Positions 44,801 to 53,011 of a stretch of DNA of 64,000 nt are shown piece after piece. The position numbers were made by a program, and so were the translations under genes. The stretch's first letter is position 1, and each line of letters begins with the position of its first letter. Under the pieces are notes generated by a model. It was not told where the DNA came from. It saw nothing but the letters and a program-made list of their open reading frames with translations, and made no database searches. The DNA comes from an uncultured Psychroserpens sp. (GTDB lineage: Bacteria; Bacteroidota; Bacteroidia; Flavobacteriales; Flavobacteriaceae), in contig NZ_CANNDQ010000003.1 in NCBI RefSeq assembly GCF_947503375.1, positions 292,612-356,611 of the forward strand. The letters are read 5' to 3'.

Positions 44801-45544
44801 AATCGTGTAAGAACAAGTATATATATGGCTAAAGTTGGAATACTAAAAAAAGGAAACTTTGGTAGTGATTATGGTTTTAGAACTATCGTTGAAGCTATTG
44901 AACTTGATGATACGCCAAACCGATTTATAACACAGTTTATGCCGTCTTCTTCATCTGAAAATTTTTATGATAGGCGTGTTTTTGGAGCGTTGGAAGCAGA
45001 ATATAATTATGCAAGTTTTGATGATAAATTAAATCCAACTCGAGGGATGACATTTCTATTAAATCTTGGAGCTAAAACAGAATTTGAAAATACAGACTAT
45101 ACCTATGGCTATATAAATTCTAATCTTGGTTTCTATAATGCGTTAACTAAAAACAGAAAATTAGTACTTAAAACAGATGCAAGAGCTCAGTTTAGAATTG
45201 GTAATGACCTCATTTTCTATCAAGCTGCAAATATTGGTGGAAGAAATGGATTAAGAGGCTATAGGACAGAACGCTTCACAGGTCAGAACTCATTTGTTGG
45301 AAGTACAGATCTTCGTTACAGTTTTAATACTTTCAAAACAAGTATCTTACCCTTGCAGTTTGGTGTATTTGGTGGTTTTGATGTTGGAAGAGTGTGGATA
45401 AAAGATGATTTTTCTGATAAATGGCATAATGATTATGGAGGTGGATTTTGGGTTACAGCTGCAGAAACACTTTCAGGAACATTTAATTTATTTAATAGTG
45501 TAGAAGGCTTACGGTTTTCATTTGGTTTCGGATTAAATTTTTAA
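41834..45544 (+). CDS. Calcineurin-like phosphoesterase fused to an outer-membrane beta-barrel
   Basis: 1236-residue lipoprotein (lipobox cysteine C20, FNAC). Residues about 45-375 are a metallophosphoesterase with all metal motifs: GDAG (D51), GDNIY (D86), GNHD (128-130), HHP and GHEH. The middle (about 400-880) is a mixed domain containing VGDWDRHQDQWRWAQ, resembling kinase-like segments of unknown role. The final third (about 900-1236) has repeating amphipathic strands and a last Phe, typical of BamA/TamA-like surface antigens. The protein probably displays the phosphatase at the periplasmic face or the surface of the outer membrane. The substrate is unknown. Confidence 0.8.
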   Translation: MIKPYKIITLIIALFIFNACATYKAQYADEDQKTYSLPDKEVDRVFYLIGDAGKSPKGGMSKALSAFNNHIENKDTKNDYTIFLGDNIYPSGLPAKDKKERSEAENALNGQILAVENFKGTTLFIPGNHDWYANGLKGLKRQEKYIEDALGKNTFQPENGCPLESIDVGETIQLIIVDTQWYLENWNDNPTINDECEIKTRERFFEEVEGEIKKAGDKTIIFAMHHPMYTNGVHGGQYAFSKHLFPGQKKIPVPIFASLVTQIRTQGGVSIQDRYNERYHKLMKRLETLTFDSNNIVFVSGHEHTLQYIENEGTKQIVSGSGAKESYAALRDNGLFSYGKQGFAELTVYKDGSSWVSFYGEENGIPKLLFTREVFMPTKDFDLSMLPDNFPQEIETSVYSENETDRTGFFETVWGDHYRDVYSTKIKAKVATLDTLYGGLEIVRAGGGHQTRSLRLKTKDGRELNMRALRKSATQYLQTVLFKETYIEEEFEKTAIESLIFDFYTAAHPYAFKAIPDLSDAAKIYHTNPKLYYIPKHKHLGKYNNDYGDELYMIEERPEENYANDRNFGFADDIESTHDIIEKIREDEKYKIDENALVRARLFDMLVGDWDRHQDQWRWAQFDQENGDKWYRPIPRDRDQVFSNFDGALLGIMKKISGSTKQLQVYDETLEDIKWMNAAGIKLDRVLIQQADKEKWIEHAQFLQENITDEVIEKAFLKVPKEVQDETLEDIKKKLKGRRSNLIDIATRYYNYLNELVILTGTDKDDYIEVKRIGDNETQVIISRIIDGEKGEVIVDKIFNKDITKELWIYGLDDKDVFEVTGKANNLIFTRLIGGQENDTYIIKSGRRVKVYDHESKPNTIKENKRGTIRLTDVYKLNLFDFQKNIVNNSVITPAIGFNPDDGISLGISYVRTKNGFQRNPFSQQHRFKGGYFFATEGFSLNYDGEFANIMNDWNLHVGGQFTSANFTNNFFGYGNETVNNDDDLDLDFNRVRTSIYMAKVGILKKGNFGSDYGFRTIVEAIELDDTPNRFITQFMPSSSSENFYDRRVFGALEAEYNYASFDDKLNPTRGMTFLLNLGAKTEFENTDYTYGYINSNLGFYNALTKNRKLVLKTDARAQFRIGNDLIFYQAANIGGRNGLRGYRTERFTGQNSFVGSTDLRYSFNTFKTSILPLQFGVFGGFDVGRVWIKDDFSDKWHNDYGGGFWVTAAETLSGTFNLFNSVEGLRFSFGFGLNF

Positions 45545-46354
45545 TCAATCCATACGGAAACGATATAGATTTCCACCCTCACTCTTGTTTTTTTCATCTG
45601 TGATTAACAGTGTTTTTGGGCCAATAAAGTTAATACCTTCCTTTTGTGAATCATGTTTAAAATCAACAGCTTCCACAACACCATTAAAAAAGTTGTCACC
45701 TTTAAAATTAGTAAGCTTCCAAAGCCTGTCATGATTTAATAGCACAACTGTTTTGCCATCATCACTAATATCTGCTGAGGTAACTTTTGTGTTTTTACTT
45801 TCAAATTTGTATTTCGATATATATACCGCTGTATGGTCACCAATAATATTTGGAACTTTAATCAGTTCACACTTTTTATTGTGTTTACTAAAGATATAAA
45901 ACATGTTATTATGTAAGAAGAAGGATTCAAAATCTTCAGATTTCATATCCTTTGGTAGAGAAAAACTAATCACCTCTGCTTTTGCACTCTTGGTAGTATT
46001 CTCAGGAGAAGAAATTTTATAGATGGCAAATTGTTTTCGTTTTTTAGAATTGTTACCAAAATCACCTATATAGATATTTCCTTGGCTATCTGAAGTTAGG
46101 TCTTCCCAATCTATATTTTGAATGTTCTCAATATCGATATCCTTTTCAATGTGGCCTTTTTCGTTTATACCATATAAATGATTTTTATTTCCAGCATCTT
46201 CAATAACCCACAATAAATTTGAGGCACTAGTTTTTTCAATAGCTGAAGTTTCTTTTAAACTAGAAGGTAAGTCTACAATTGGAGTTAGCTTTCCAGAATT
46301 ACATGAGGTTGAAAAAAACAAAACCAAAACAAGGACGTAAGTTGGTGTATTCAT
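45545..46354 (-). CDS. Lipoprotein with beta-propeller-like repeats
   Basis: 269 residues, lipobox cysteine C18 (FSTSC). Repeated strand motifs (DWEDLTSDSQGNIYIGDFGNN-type, cut here as DWEDLTSD and NIYIGDFGNN; LITDEKNKSEGGNLYRF) suggest an SdiA-regulated/beta-propeller fold. No catalytic residues recognised. The stop abuts the stop of the convergent phosphoesterase gene. Function unknown. Confidence 0.65.
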   Translation of the reverse strand: MNTPTYVLVLVLFFSTSCNSGKLTPIVDLPSSLKETSAIEKTSASNLLWVIEDAGNKNHLYGINEKGHIEKDIDIENIQNIDWEDLTSDSQGNIYIGDFGNNSKKRKQFAIYKISSPENTTKSAKAEVISFSLPKDMKSEDFESFFLHNNMFYIFSKHNKKCELIKVPNIIGDHTAVYISKYKFESKNTKVTSADISDDGKTVVLLNHDRLWKLTNFKGDNFFNGVVEAVDFKHDSQKEGINFIGPKTLLITDEKNKSEGGNLYRFRMD

Positions 46355-46474
46355 AGATCAATTTTAATTAAAACAATAGCTTTTTATTAAGAATAAGAAA
46401 TTACAAGTCTTAAAGATTTTATAAAATCTTTTTTTGGCACAATTGTATAAGCAAAATTAATACTTTTATGGTCC

Positions 46475-47161
46475 ATGCAAAAATTACTTAAAATAGGGCA
46501 TCGAGGCGCAAAAGGATATGTTGTAGAAAACACATTAGAGTCCATAGAGAAAGCCTTAGAACTCCATGTTGATGGTGTTGAAATTGATGTGCATTTATGT
46601 GCTTCGGGAGAATTAGTAGTATTTCATGATTTTACCTTAGATAGAATGACAAATGGCTCTGGTGAAGTTAGTAAACACACATTAACACAACTAAAACAGT
46701 TGAAAGTAAAAGAACGATTTGTTATACCAACACTAGAAGATGTTATAGATTTGATAGACCATAGATGTTTTTTAAATGTTGAACTTAAAGGGAAGAATAC
46801 TGCCATGCAAACGTGCAATGTATTAAAACATTACATTGATCAAAAGAATTGGCATAAAGACGATTTTTTGATATCTAGTTTTCAACATCATGAGCTTGAA
46901 ACGGTTTTCAAAATAGATGAAGACTTTCGGTTAGGCGTATTAACAAAAGCTAGCGTTACAGATGCCATTGAATTTGCTAGTACTATAAATGCCTTTGCAG
47001 TACATCCTAACGTGGCATTACTTACTAAAAACAATGTGAAGTTTGCTCAACAATTGGGCTTTAAGGTCTACACATGGACAGTTAATGATGACGGTACTAT
47101 TGATCGTATGAAAGCTTATGGAGTAGATGCAATTATTTCTGATGTTCCTGATCGCTTATAA
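46475..47161 (+). CDS. Glycerophosphodiester phosphodiesterase
   Basis: 228 residues. The GHRGAKGYVVENT segment (H9, R10, E18), the metal-binding VEIDVHL pair, and the FHDFTLDR histidine are the standard catalytic elements. It hydrolyses glycerophosphodiesters to glycerol 3-phosphate and an alcohol. No signal peptide, so it acts in the cytoplasm on imported or recycled lipid head groups. Confidence 0.9.
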   Translation: MQKLLKIGHRGAKGYVVENTLESIEKALELHVDGVEIDVHLCASGELVVFHDFTLDRMTNGSGEVSKHTLTQLKQLKVKERFVIPTLEDVIDLIDHRCFLNVELKGKNTAMQTCNVLKHYIDQKNWHKDDFLISSFQHHELETVFKIDEDFRLGVLTKASVTDAIEFASTINAFAVHPNVALLTKNNVKFAQQLGFKVYTWTVNDDGTIDRMKAYGVDAIISDVPDRL

Positions 47162-47220
47162 CACTGCAATACTAAAGTAATGATTTTTATATATAAAGAT
47201 TTGCCTGTAATTTTAAATTA

Positions 47221-48435
47221 ATGAATACATACGATATAATTATAGTAGGAGGAGGAGCAGCAGGTTTTTTTGCAGCAATAAACTGTGCACAACAAAATTC
47301 AAAACTTAAAGTTGCTATTCTAGAACGTGGGAAGCAAGGGCTTCAAAAAGTAAAGGTCTCAGGTGGAGGACGATGTAATGTTACTCACGCAGAGTTTGTT
47401 CCTTCAGAATTAATACGTAATTATCCAAGAGGCGAAAAAGAATTATTAGGTCCTTTTCATCAATTCATGACTGGTGATACCATAGCATGGTTTGAAGAAA
47501 GAGGTGTTACATTAAAAATTGAAGATGATGGTCGTATCTTCCCTATTACAGATTCATCACAAACCATTATCGATTGTTTTTTAAAAGAAGCAAGAACATA
47601 TAATGTGAACATACATTACAATCATGCATTGAAAGGCATTAGCAAATCAAATGAACATTGGAAACTGGAAACAACACAAGGCGATTTTTTTGCTAAAAGC
47701 GTAATGATATCTACAGGAAGTAATCCAAAAGTATGGAAACTCTTGGAACAGCTAGGACATACCATTTCTAAACCAGTGCCATCACTCTTTACGTTTGATA
47801 TTGATGACGAGCGTATTGCAGGTATTCCTGGAGTTGTTGCATCAAACGTTGAGGTAAAAGTCGTTAATTCTAACTTGTATAGTGAAGGACCATTATTAAT
47901 CACTCACGTAGGGATGAGTGCTCCAGCAATTTTAAAATTATCTGCTTTTGGTGCGATAGAATTAGCCCAACGTAACTATAAGTTTCAAATTGAAATCAAT
48001 TTTATAAAACAATCTTATAATGATTGCATGAACCAACTAAAAGATTTGAAGCAAAATTTCGCAAAAAAAACAGTTGTTAAAGTTACTCTTTATGAATTAC
48101 CAAAACGTTTATGGCAAAAGTTGGTTTTAGCTTCTAATATAACAACAGAAACACGTTGGGCAGATTTAAATAAGATGCAAATAGAAAGGTTAGCTTCTCA
48201 GTTGACCAAAGCTATTTTTGATGTTAAAGGAAAAAGTACTTTTAAGGAAGAGTTCGTAACGGCTGGAGGGATTAGTTTAAAAGAAGTGAATTTTAAAGCT
48301 TTTGAAAGTAAACTACATAAAAACATGTACTTTGCTGGTGAAGTATTAAATATTGATGCGGTTACAGGAGGATTTAATTTTCAAAATGCTTGGTCTGGTG
48401 CCTATATTGCAGCAAAAGCGATGTCACGATCATGA
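47221..48435 (+). CDS. BaiN/HI0933-like NAD(P)/FAD-dependent oxidoreductase
   Basis: 404 residues. N-terminal FAD-binding Rossmann motif GGGAAGFFAAI, the family marker VSGGGRCNVTH near 42-52, and the C-terminal GEVLNIDAVTGGFNFQNAWSG region (pieces: GEVLNIDAVTGG, NFQNAWSG) match the HI0933 family. Substrate unknown; relatives reduce steroid-like or other unsaturated compounds. Overlaps the DUF1697 start by four bases. Confidence 0.85.
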   Translation: MNTYDIIIVGGGAAGFFAAINCAQQNSKLKVAILERGKQGLQKVKVSGGGRCNVTHAEFVPSELIRNYPRGEKELLGPFHQFMTGDTIAWFEERGVTLKIEDDGRIFPITDSSQTIIDCFLKEARTYNVNIHYNHALKGISKSNEHWKLETTQGDFFAKSVMISTGSNPKVWKLLEQLGHTISKPVPSLFTFDIDDERIAGIPGVVASNVEVKVVNSNLYSEGPLLITHVGMSAPAILKLSAFGAIELAQRNYKFQIEINFIKQSYNDCMNQLKDLKQNFAKKTVVKVTLYELPKRLWQKLVLASNITTETRWADLNKMQIERLASQLTKAIFDVKGKSTFKEEFVTAGGISLKEVNFKAFESKLHKNMYFAGEVLNIDAVTGGFNFQNAWSGAYIAAKAMSRS

Positions 48436-48977
48436 ATATATTCATTGTATTATTAAGAGGGATTAATGTTGGCGGTCATAAAAAAGTGCCTATGGCAGAG
48501 TTGCGTGAATTGCTTATTAGAACAGGCTTCGAAGGGGTTAGAACATATATCCAAAGCGGAAACATTATCTTAAGATCTTCAGAAAGTAAACGCAACATAG
48601 AAGTAAAAATTCAAGAAGCCATTAAGGCTCGTTTTGGGTTTGAAGTTTCAGCTATAGCGAAAACTAAAAATGAGTTGTTAAAGGTTTTTGATGCCTGTCC
48701 GTTTTCCAAAGAAAAAAAGGCGAGTAGTTATTTTGTCTTATTTGATAAAACCCCAAATAGAAAGCTGGTAGATGAGGTTCTGAAAGTAACTTACGAAGAT
48801 GAAGAGTTTAAAATTATAAAAGATTGCCTATATTTTTACAGTTCTGCAGGTTATGGGCGCACTAAATTCAATATGAATACTATAGAAAAAAAGCTTGAAG
48901 TATCTGCTACATCTAGAAACTACAAAACAATGGCGAAGTTAATAGCAATGTCTTCAGAAAATGAAAAAGACCAATAG
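48432..48977 (+). CDS. DUF1697 protein
   Basis: 181 residues from ATG 48432 (ATGA overlap with the upstream stop). The family start (FIVLLRGINVGGHKKVPMAE, given in part: LLRGINVGG) and the SGNIILRS and RNYKTM segments identify DUF1697, whose function is unknown. An upstream in-frame ATG at 48390 would add 14 unsuited residues, so I reject it. Confidence 0.85.
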   Translation: MNIFIVLLRGINVGGHKKVPMAELRELLIRTGFEGVRTYIQSGNIILRSSESKRNIEVKIQEAIKARFGFEVSAIAKTKNELLKVFDACPFSKEKKASSYFVLFDKTPNRKLVDEVLKVTYEDEEFKIIKDCLYFYSSAGYGRTKFNMNTIEKKLEVSATSRNYKTMAKLIAMSSENEKDQ

Positions 48978-48985
48978 ATATTGCT

Positions 48986-48993
48986 TATTTTTG
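48986..48993 (+). promoter_or_regulatory. TAnnTTTG box before the mevalonate genes
   Basis: TATTTTTG matches the -7 consensus and lies 61 bases before the decarboxylase ATG. A -33 element is not evident. Confidence 0.4.
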
Positions 48994-49054
48994 CAAAAGA
49001 GAAATTAATACTGAAGTTGAACTATTTTAATAGTATCTGTTAGTAGACCAAAAC

Positions 49055-50137
49055 ATGACTGAACATACATTTATTCCTGAAACCTATTCAAAAACAATCA
49101 ATAATGGCAGCTACACTTGGTCATCACCAAGTAATATTGCACTAGTAAAATACTGGGGAAAAAAAGAAAGTCAAATTCCTGAAAACCCATCTGTTAGTTT
49201 TACATTAGACTATTGCAAGACGACGACCAAACTTAGTTTTTCTAAAAAAGACTCTAACGACGATTTTTCGTTTGAAGTGCTTTTAGATGGTGAACAAAAA
49301 GAAGACTTTAAGCCAAAAATAGAAACCTTTTTTAAGCGTATAGAAAGATACCTGCCGTTTTTGAAAGAATATCACTTCAAGATTGAAACTTCTAATACGT
49401 TTCCTCATAGTTCTGGTATTGCCTCTTCAGCTTCAGGAATGAGTGCTTTAGCTGTTTGTTTGATGAGTATTGAACGAGAGCTCAACGAGCAAATCTCTGA
49501 TGAGTTTTTCAATAAAAAGGCTTCATTTCTTGCGCGTTTAGGCTCTGGAAGTGCTTGTAGAAGTATAGAAGGCGATTTGATAGTTTGGGGAGCACATGAA
49601 GATATTGAAGGTAGCTCAAATTTTTTTGGAATTAAGTATCCATTTGAAGTTCATAAAAACTTTAAAAATTATCAAGACACCATACTTTTAGTTGATAAAG
49701 GAGAAAAACAAGTGAGTAGTACAGTAGGTCATAATTTGATGCATGACCACCCTTATGCAACGCAACGTTTTGCGCAAGCTCATGATAACCTGTCTAAGCT
49801 AATCTCAGTGTTTCAAAATGGTGATTTAAACGCATTCGTTAAGATAGTAGAAAGTGAAGCATTGACGTTACATGCAATGATGATGACAAGTATGCCGTAT
49901 TTCATTTTAATGAAACCAAACACGTTAGAGATCATCAATAAAATATGGTTATATAGAACCAATAATGATTCTAATATTTGTTTTACTTTAGATGCAGGAG
50001 CCAATGTGCATGTGTTGTATCCTGAAAACGAGAAAGACAATGTGCTTGAATTCATTAAGAATGAATTAGTTGGCTTTTGCCAAAACGGACATTACATATG
50101 CGATCAAATTGGTTTTGGCGCGAACCAAATACAATAA
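49055..50137 (+). CDS. mvaD: Diphosphomevalonate decarboxylase
   Basis: 360 residues, GHMP-kinase fold. Seen: ALVKYWGKKE, NPSVSFTLD, the ATP-binding SSGIASSASGMSALA segment near 126-140, and GSGSACRSIEG near 166-176. It makes isopentenyl diphosphate by ATP-dependent decarboxylation of mevalonate diphosphate. It begins a cluster with a GHMP kinase and a prenyltransferase, consistent with a mevalonate pathway in flavobacteria. Confidence 0.93.
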   Translation: MTEHTFIPETYSKTINNGSYTWSSPSNIALVKYWGKKESQIPENPSVSFTLDYCKTTTKLSFSKKDSNDDFSFEVLLDGEQKEDFKPKIETFFKRIERYLPFLKEYHFKIETSNTFPHSSGIASSASGMSALAVCLMSIERELNEQISDEFFNKKASFLARLGSGSACRSIEGDLIVWGAHEDIEGSSNFFGIKYPFEVHKNFKNYQDTILLVDKGEKQVSSTVGHNLMHDHPYATQRFAQAHDNLSKLISVFQNGDLNAFVKIVESEALTLHAMMMTSMPYFILMKPNTLEIINKIWLYRTNNDSNICFTLDAGANVHVLYPENEKDNVLEFIKNELVGFCQNGHYICDQIGFGANQIQ

Positions 50138-50175
50138 TAATACGTATATTTGTTAAAGGAAATTATTCTAAATAA

Positions 50176-51105
50176 ATGAAAGGACCCCTTTTTTACTCAA
50201 AAATTTTACTCTTCGGAGAGTATGGGATTATTAAAGATTCTAAAGGTTTATCTATTCCATATAATTTTTATAATGGTGCACTAAAGACCGATGAAAATCC
50301 TTCAGAGGAAGCAATTAGATCAAATAAAAGTTTAAAAGACTTTGTGTCGTATTTAAAAAACATCGATGCAAAATTAGTAACATTCGATATTACTACTCTT
50401 CAGAATGATGTTGAAGAGGGTATGTATTTTGATTCTTCTATCCCTCAAGGCTATGGTGTTGGGAGTAGTGGCGCTTTAGTTGCTGCTATTTATGATAAAT
50501 ATGCTCATAATAAGATTACAGTTCTAGAGAATTTAACTAGAGAGAAGTTATTGAAACTCAAAGCTGTTTTTTCAGAAATGGAATCGTTTTTCCACGGAAA
50601 GTCTTCAGGATTAGATCCTTTGAATAGTTATTTGAGTATTCCAATTCTAATCAATTCAAAAGACAATATTGAAGCTACAGGTATTCCTGCGCAACAAACT
50701 GAGGGGAAAGGTGCTGTGTTTTTATTAGACTCAGGTATAATAGGTGAAACTGCACCTATGGTTCGTATTTTCATGGAGAATATGAAACAAGAAGGATTTA
50801 GAAGTATGCTTAAAGATCAATTTATTAAACATACTGATGCTTGCGTTGATGATTTCTTAAAAGGCGATATCAAGTCTTTATTTAAAAACACAAAACAATT
50901 GTCTAAAGTGGTGCTAAATCATTTCAAACCTATGATTCCTCAACAATTCCATGAACTTTGGAAAAAGGGTATTGAAACCAATGAATATTACTTAAAACTT
51001 TGTGGTTCAGGAGGTGGAGGCTATATTTTAGGCTTTACTGAAGATATAGAAACTGCAAAACAGTCCTTAAAAGATTATAAATTAGAAGTGGTTTATAACT
51101 TCTAA
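50176..51105 (+). CDS. GHMP kinase, probable mevalonate kinase
   Basis: 309 residues. The KILLFGEYGI start, ATP loop PQGYGVGSSGALVAAI near 90-105, and the C-terminal KLCGSGGGGYILGF motif indicate a GHMP kinase. Its position beside mvaD and a prenyltransferase favours mevalonate kinase; phosphomevalonate kinase cannot be excluded. 38 bases after mvaD. Confidence 0.85.
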   Translation: MKGPLFYSKILLFGEYGIIKDSKGLSIPYNFYNGALKTDENPSEEAIRSNKSLKDFVSYLKNIDAKLVTFDITTLQNDVEEGMYFDSSIPQGYGVGSSGALVAAIYDKYAHNKITVLENLTREKLLKLKAVFSEMESFFHGKSSGLDPLNSYLSIPILINSKDNIEATGIPAQQTEGKGAVFLLDSGIIGETAPMVRIFMENMKQEGFRSMLKDQFIKHTDACVDDFLKGDIKSLFKNTKQLSKVVLNHFKPMIPQQFHELWKKGIETNEYYLKLCGSGGGGYILGFTEDIETAKQSLKDYKLEVVYNF

Positions 51106-51115
51106 AACGTCACCT

Positions 51116-52018
51116 ATGTTTTCCCGCAGACAAAAACACATTATGCTAAAATTTTTTAGTATGTTCTCTGTTGTGCGAGGTTATAATATACTTATCGTAG
51201 TTATCGCCCAATATTTAACTTCTGTATATATATTGGCTCATGATAAGCCCTTGAAGGTCGTGTTATTAGATGTTAATCTATTGATGCTTGTGTTAGCTTC
51301 TGCTGCTACTATAGCTGCAGGTTATATTATAAATAATTTTTATGATTCAGAAAAAGATCTTATCAATCGTCCTCAAAAATCTAAATTAGACCGCTTGGTA
51401 AGTCAAAATACTAAACTCTCTTTTTATTTTGTACTTAATTTTTTTGCTGTAATTATGGCGAGTTATGTCTCGTTTAATGCTGTTTTATTTTTTTCTATCT
51501 ATATCTTCGGAATTTGGTTTTATTCGCATAAGCTTAAAAAACTACCTTTTATTGGCAACCTAACTTCTGCTATACTAACAATTACACCATTTTTCGCCAT
51601 TTTCTTATATTACGGAAATTTTGAAACAGTCATTTTTGTACATGCTATTTTCCTGTTCTTAATGATTTCTATGAGAGAGCTAACTAAAGATTTAGAGAAT
51701 ATAAAAGGCGATTTATTATTAGGATATAAAACAATTCCAATTGTGTATGGAGAAAAAGCCTCAAAACTGATGTTAACTGTTTTAATTGGGCTGACTTCAA
51801 TTCCTGTTTATTTATTGCTTAGTTGTTACCAAATTGGACATATGTATATTTTCTTTTACCTATCTGTAATGTTACTGCTCATTTTTCTACTACTGCTTTG
51901 GAAATCTAAAACGAAAACACACTTTTTGATATTACACAACATTCTTAAGTTTATTATTGTTGCTGGTGTGTTCTGTATTATACTTATCAATGTGAATGTT
52001 GTTTTAAATCGTATCTAA
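51116..52018 (+). CDS. UbiA-family prenyltransferase
   Basis: 300 residues with about eight membrane helices. The first aspartate motif is NNFYDSEKDLINRP (D-x3-D) and the second is RELTKDLENIKGD. It attaches a prenyl chain to an acceptor in the inner membrane; geranylgeranylglycerol-phosphate synthase-like or quinone prenyl transferases are both possible. An alternative ATG lies nine codons downstream (51143). Eleven bases after the kinase. Confidence 0.8.
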   Translation: MFSRRQKHIMLKFFSMFSVVRGYNILIVVIAQYLTSVYILAHDKPLKVVLLDVNLLMLVLASAATIAAGYIINNFYDSEKDLINRPQKSKLDRLVSQNTKLSFYFVLNFFAVIMASYVSFNAVLFFSIYIFGIWFYSHKLKKLPFIGNLTSAILTITPFFAIFLYYGNFETVIFVHAIFLFLMISMRELTKDLENIKGDLLLGYKTIPIVYGEKASKLMLTVLIGLTSIPVYLLLSCYQIGHMYIFFYLSVMLLLIFLLLLWKSKTKTHFLILHNILKFIIVAGVFCIILINVNVVLNRI

Positions 52019-52020
52019 AC

Positions 52021-52971
52021 ATGAACCATCAATTAAAAGTTGCATTAGCTCAAATCTCACCAGTTTGGTTAGATAAAAATGAAACACTTAAAAAGGTAGA
52101 GCATGCCATTATAGAAGCATCGAAAAGTAAGGTAGAGCTTATTGTTTTTGGAGAAGGTTTAGTGCCTGGCTATCCATTTTGGTTAGCCTTAACTGGAGGA
52201 GCAGAGTGGAACACGAAGGTTAACAAAGAATTGCATTCATATTACGTTAAGCAATCAGTTACGATTGAAAAAGGTGATTTAGATGCCATATGTAATTTGG
52301 CAAAGCAGTATAAAATGGCAGTGTATTTAGGTGTTATTGAACGCCCTTTAGATCGAGGAGGTCACAGTATTTATGCATCTTTAGTTTATGTTAATAATGA
52401 AGGGATTATTCAATCAGTACACCGAAAACTACAACCAACATATGATGAGCGACTTACATGGTCACCTGGTGATGGAAATGGTTTGAAAGTACATGCGCTA
52501 AAAGATTTTACTGTAGGTGGACTTAATTGTTGGGAAAATTGGATGCCATTACCTAGAACTGCACTTTACGGTTTAGGCGAAAACCTGCATATTGCAGTTT
52601 GGCCAGGAAGTGATCACAACACTAAAGATATTACCAGATTTATAGCTAGAGAGTCACGTTCGTATGTGATTTCTGTATCAAGTTTAATGTCAAAGGCAGA
52701 TTTTCCAAAAGCAACACCTCATGTAGATCAAATATTAGAAAAATCACCAGAGATATTAGCAAATGGCGGAAGTTGTATTGCTGGACCAGATGGTGAATGG
52801 ATTGTAAAACCCGTTCTAAACAAAGAAGGCTTAATTATTGAAAGTATTGATTTTAATCGTGTTCTAGAAGAGCGGCAGAATTTTGATCCAGTAGGTCACT
52901 ATTCTAGGCCAGATGTGACCAAATTGACTGTTAATAGAGAACGACAATCTACAACACAATATTTCGATTAG
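52021..52971 (+). CDS. Nitrilase-superfamily carbon-nitrogen hydrolase
   Basis: 316 residues with the Glu-Lys-Cys triad: E45 in VFGEGL, K136 in HRKLQPT, C170 in GLNCWENWMP. The CWEN context is close to true nitrilases, which convert nitriles to carboxylic acids. The substrate is unknown. Two bases after the prenyltransferase gene, so it is cotranscribed, though the functional link is not obvious. Confidence 0.9.
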   Translation: MNHQLKVALAQISPVWLDKNETLKKVEHAIIEASKSKVELIVFGEGLVPGYPFWLALTGGAEWNTKVNKELHSYYVKQSVTIEKGDLDAICNLAKQYKMAVYLGVIERPLDRGGHSIYASLVYVNNEGIIQSVHRKLQPTYDERLTWSPGDGNGLKVHALKDFTVGGLNCWENWMPLPRTALYGLGENLHIAVWPGSDHNTKDITRFIARESRSYVISVSSLMSKADFPKATPHVDQILEKSPEILANGGSCIAGPDGEWIVKPVLNKEGLIIESIDFNRVLEERQNFDPVGHYSRPDVTKLTVNRERQSTTQYFD

Positions 52972-52986
52972 TATGAACTAATATAG

Positions 52987-52994
52987 TACCTTTG
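52987..52994 (+). promoter_or_regulatory. TAnnTTTG box before the pseudouridine-synthase gene
   Basis: TACCTTTG matches the -7 consensus. It ends 17 bases before the ATG at 53012, giving a short leader. The -33 region is weak. Confidence 0.55.
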
Positions 52995-53011
52995 CGCAAA
53001 ATTAAGTTATC

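Noticed and set aside
48390..48431. Upstream start for DUF1697
   Set aside because: The ATGA overlap at 48432 matches the family N-terminus; the additional 14 residues are an out-of-frame reading of the flavoprotein gene.
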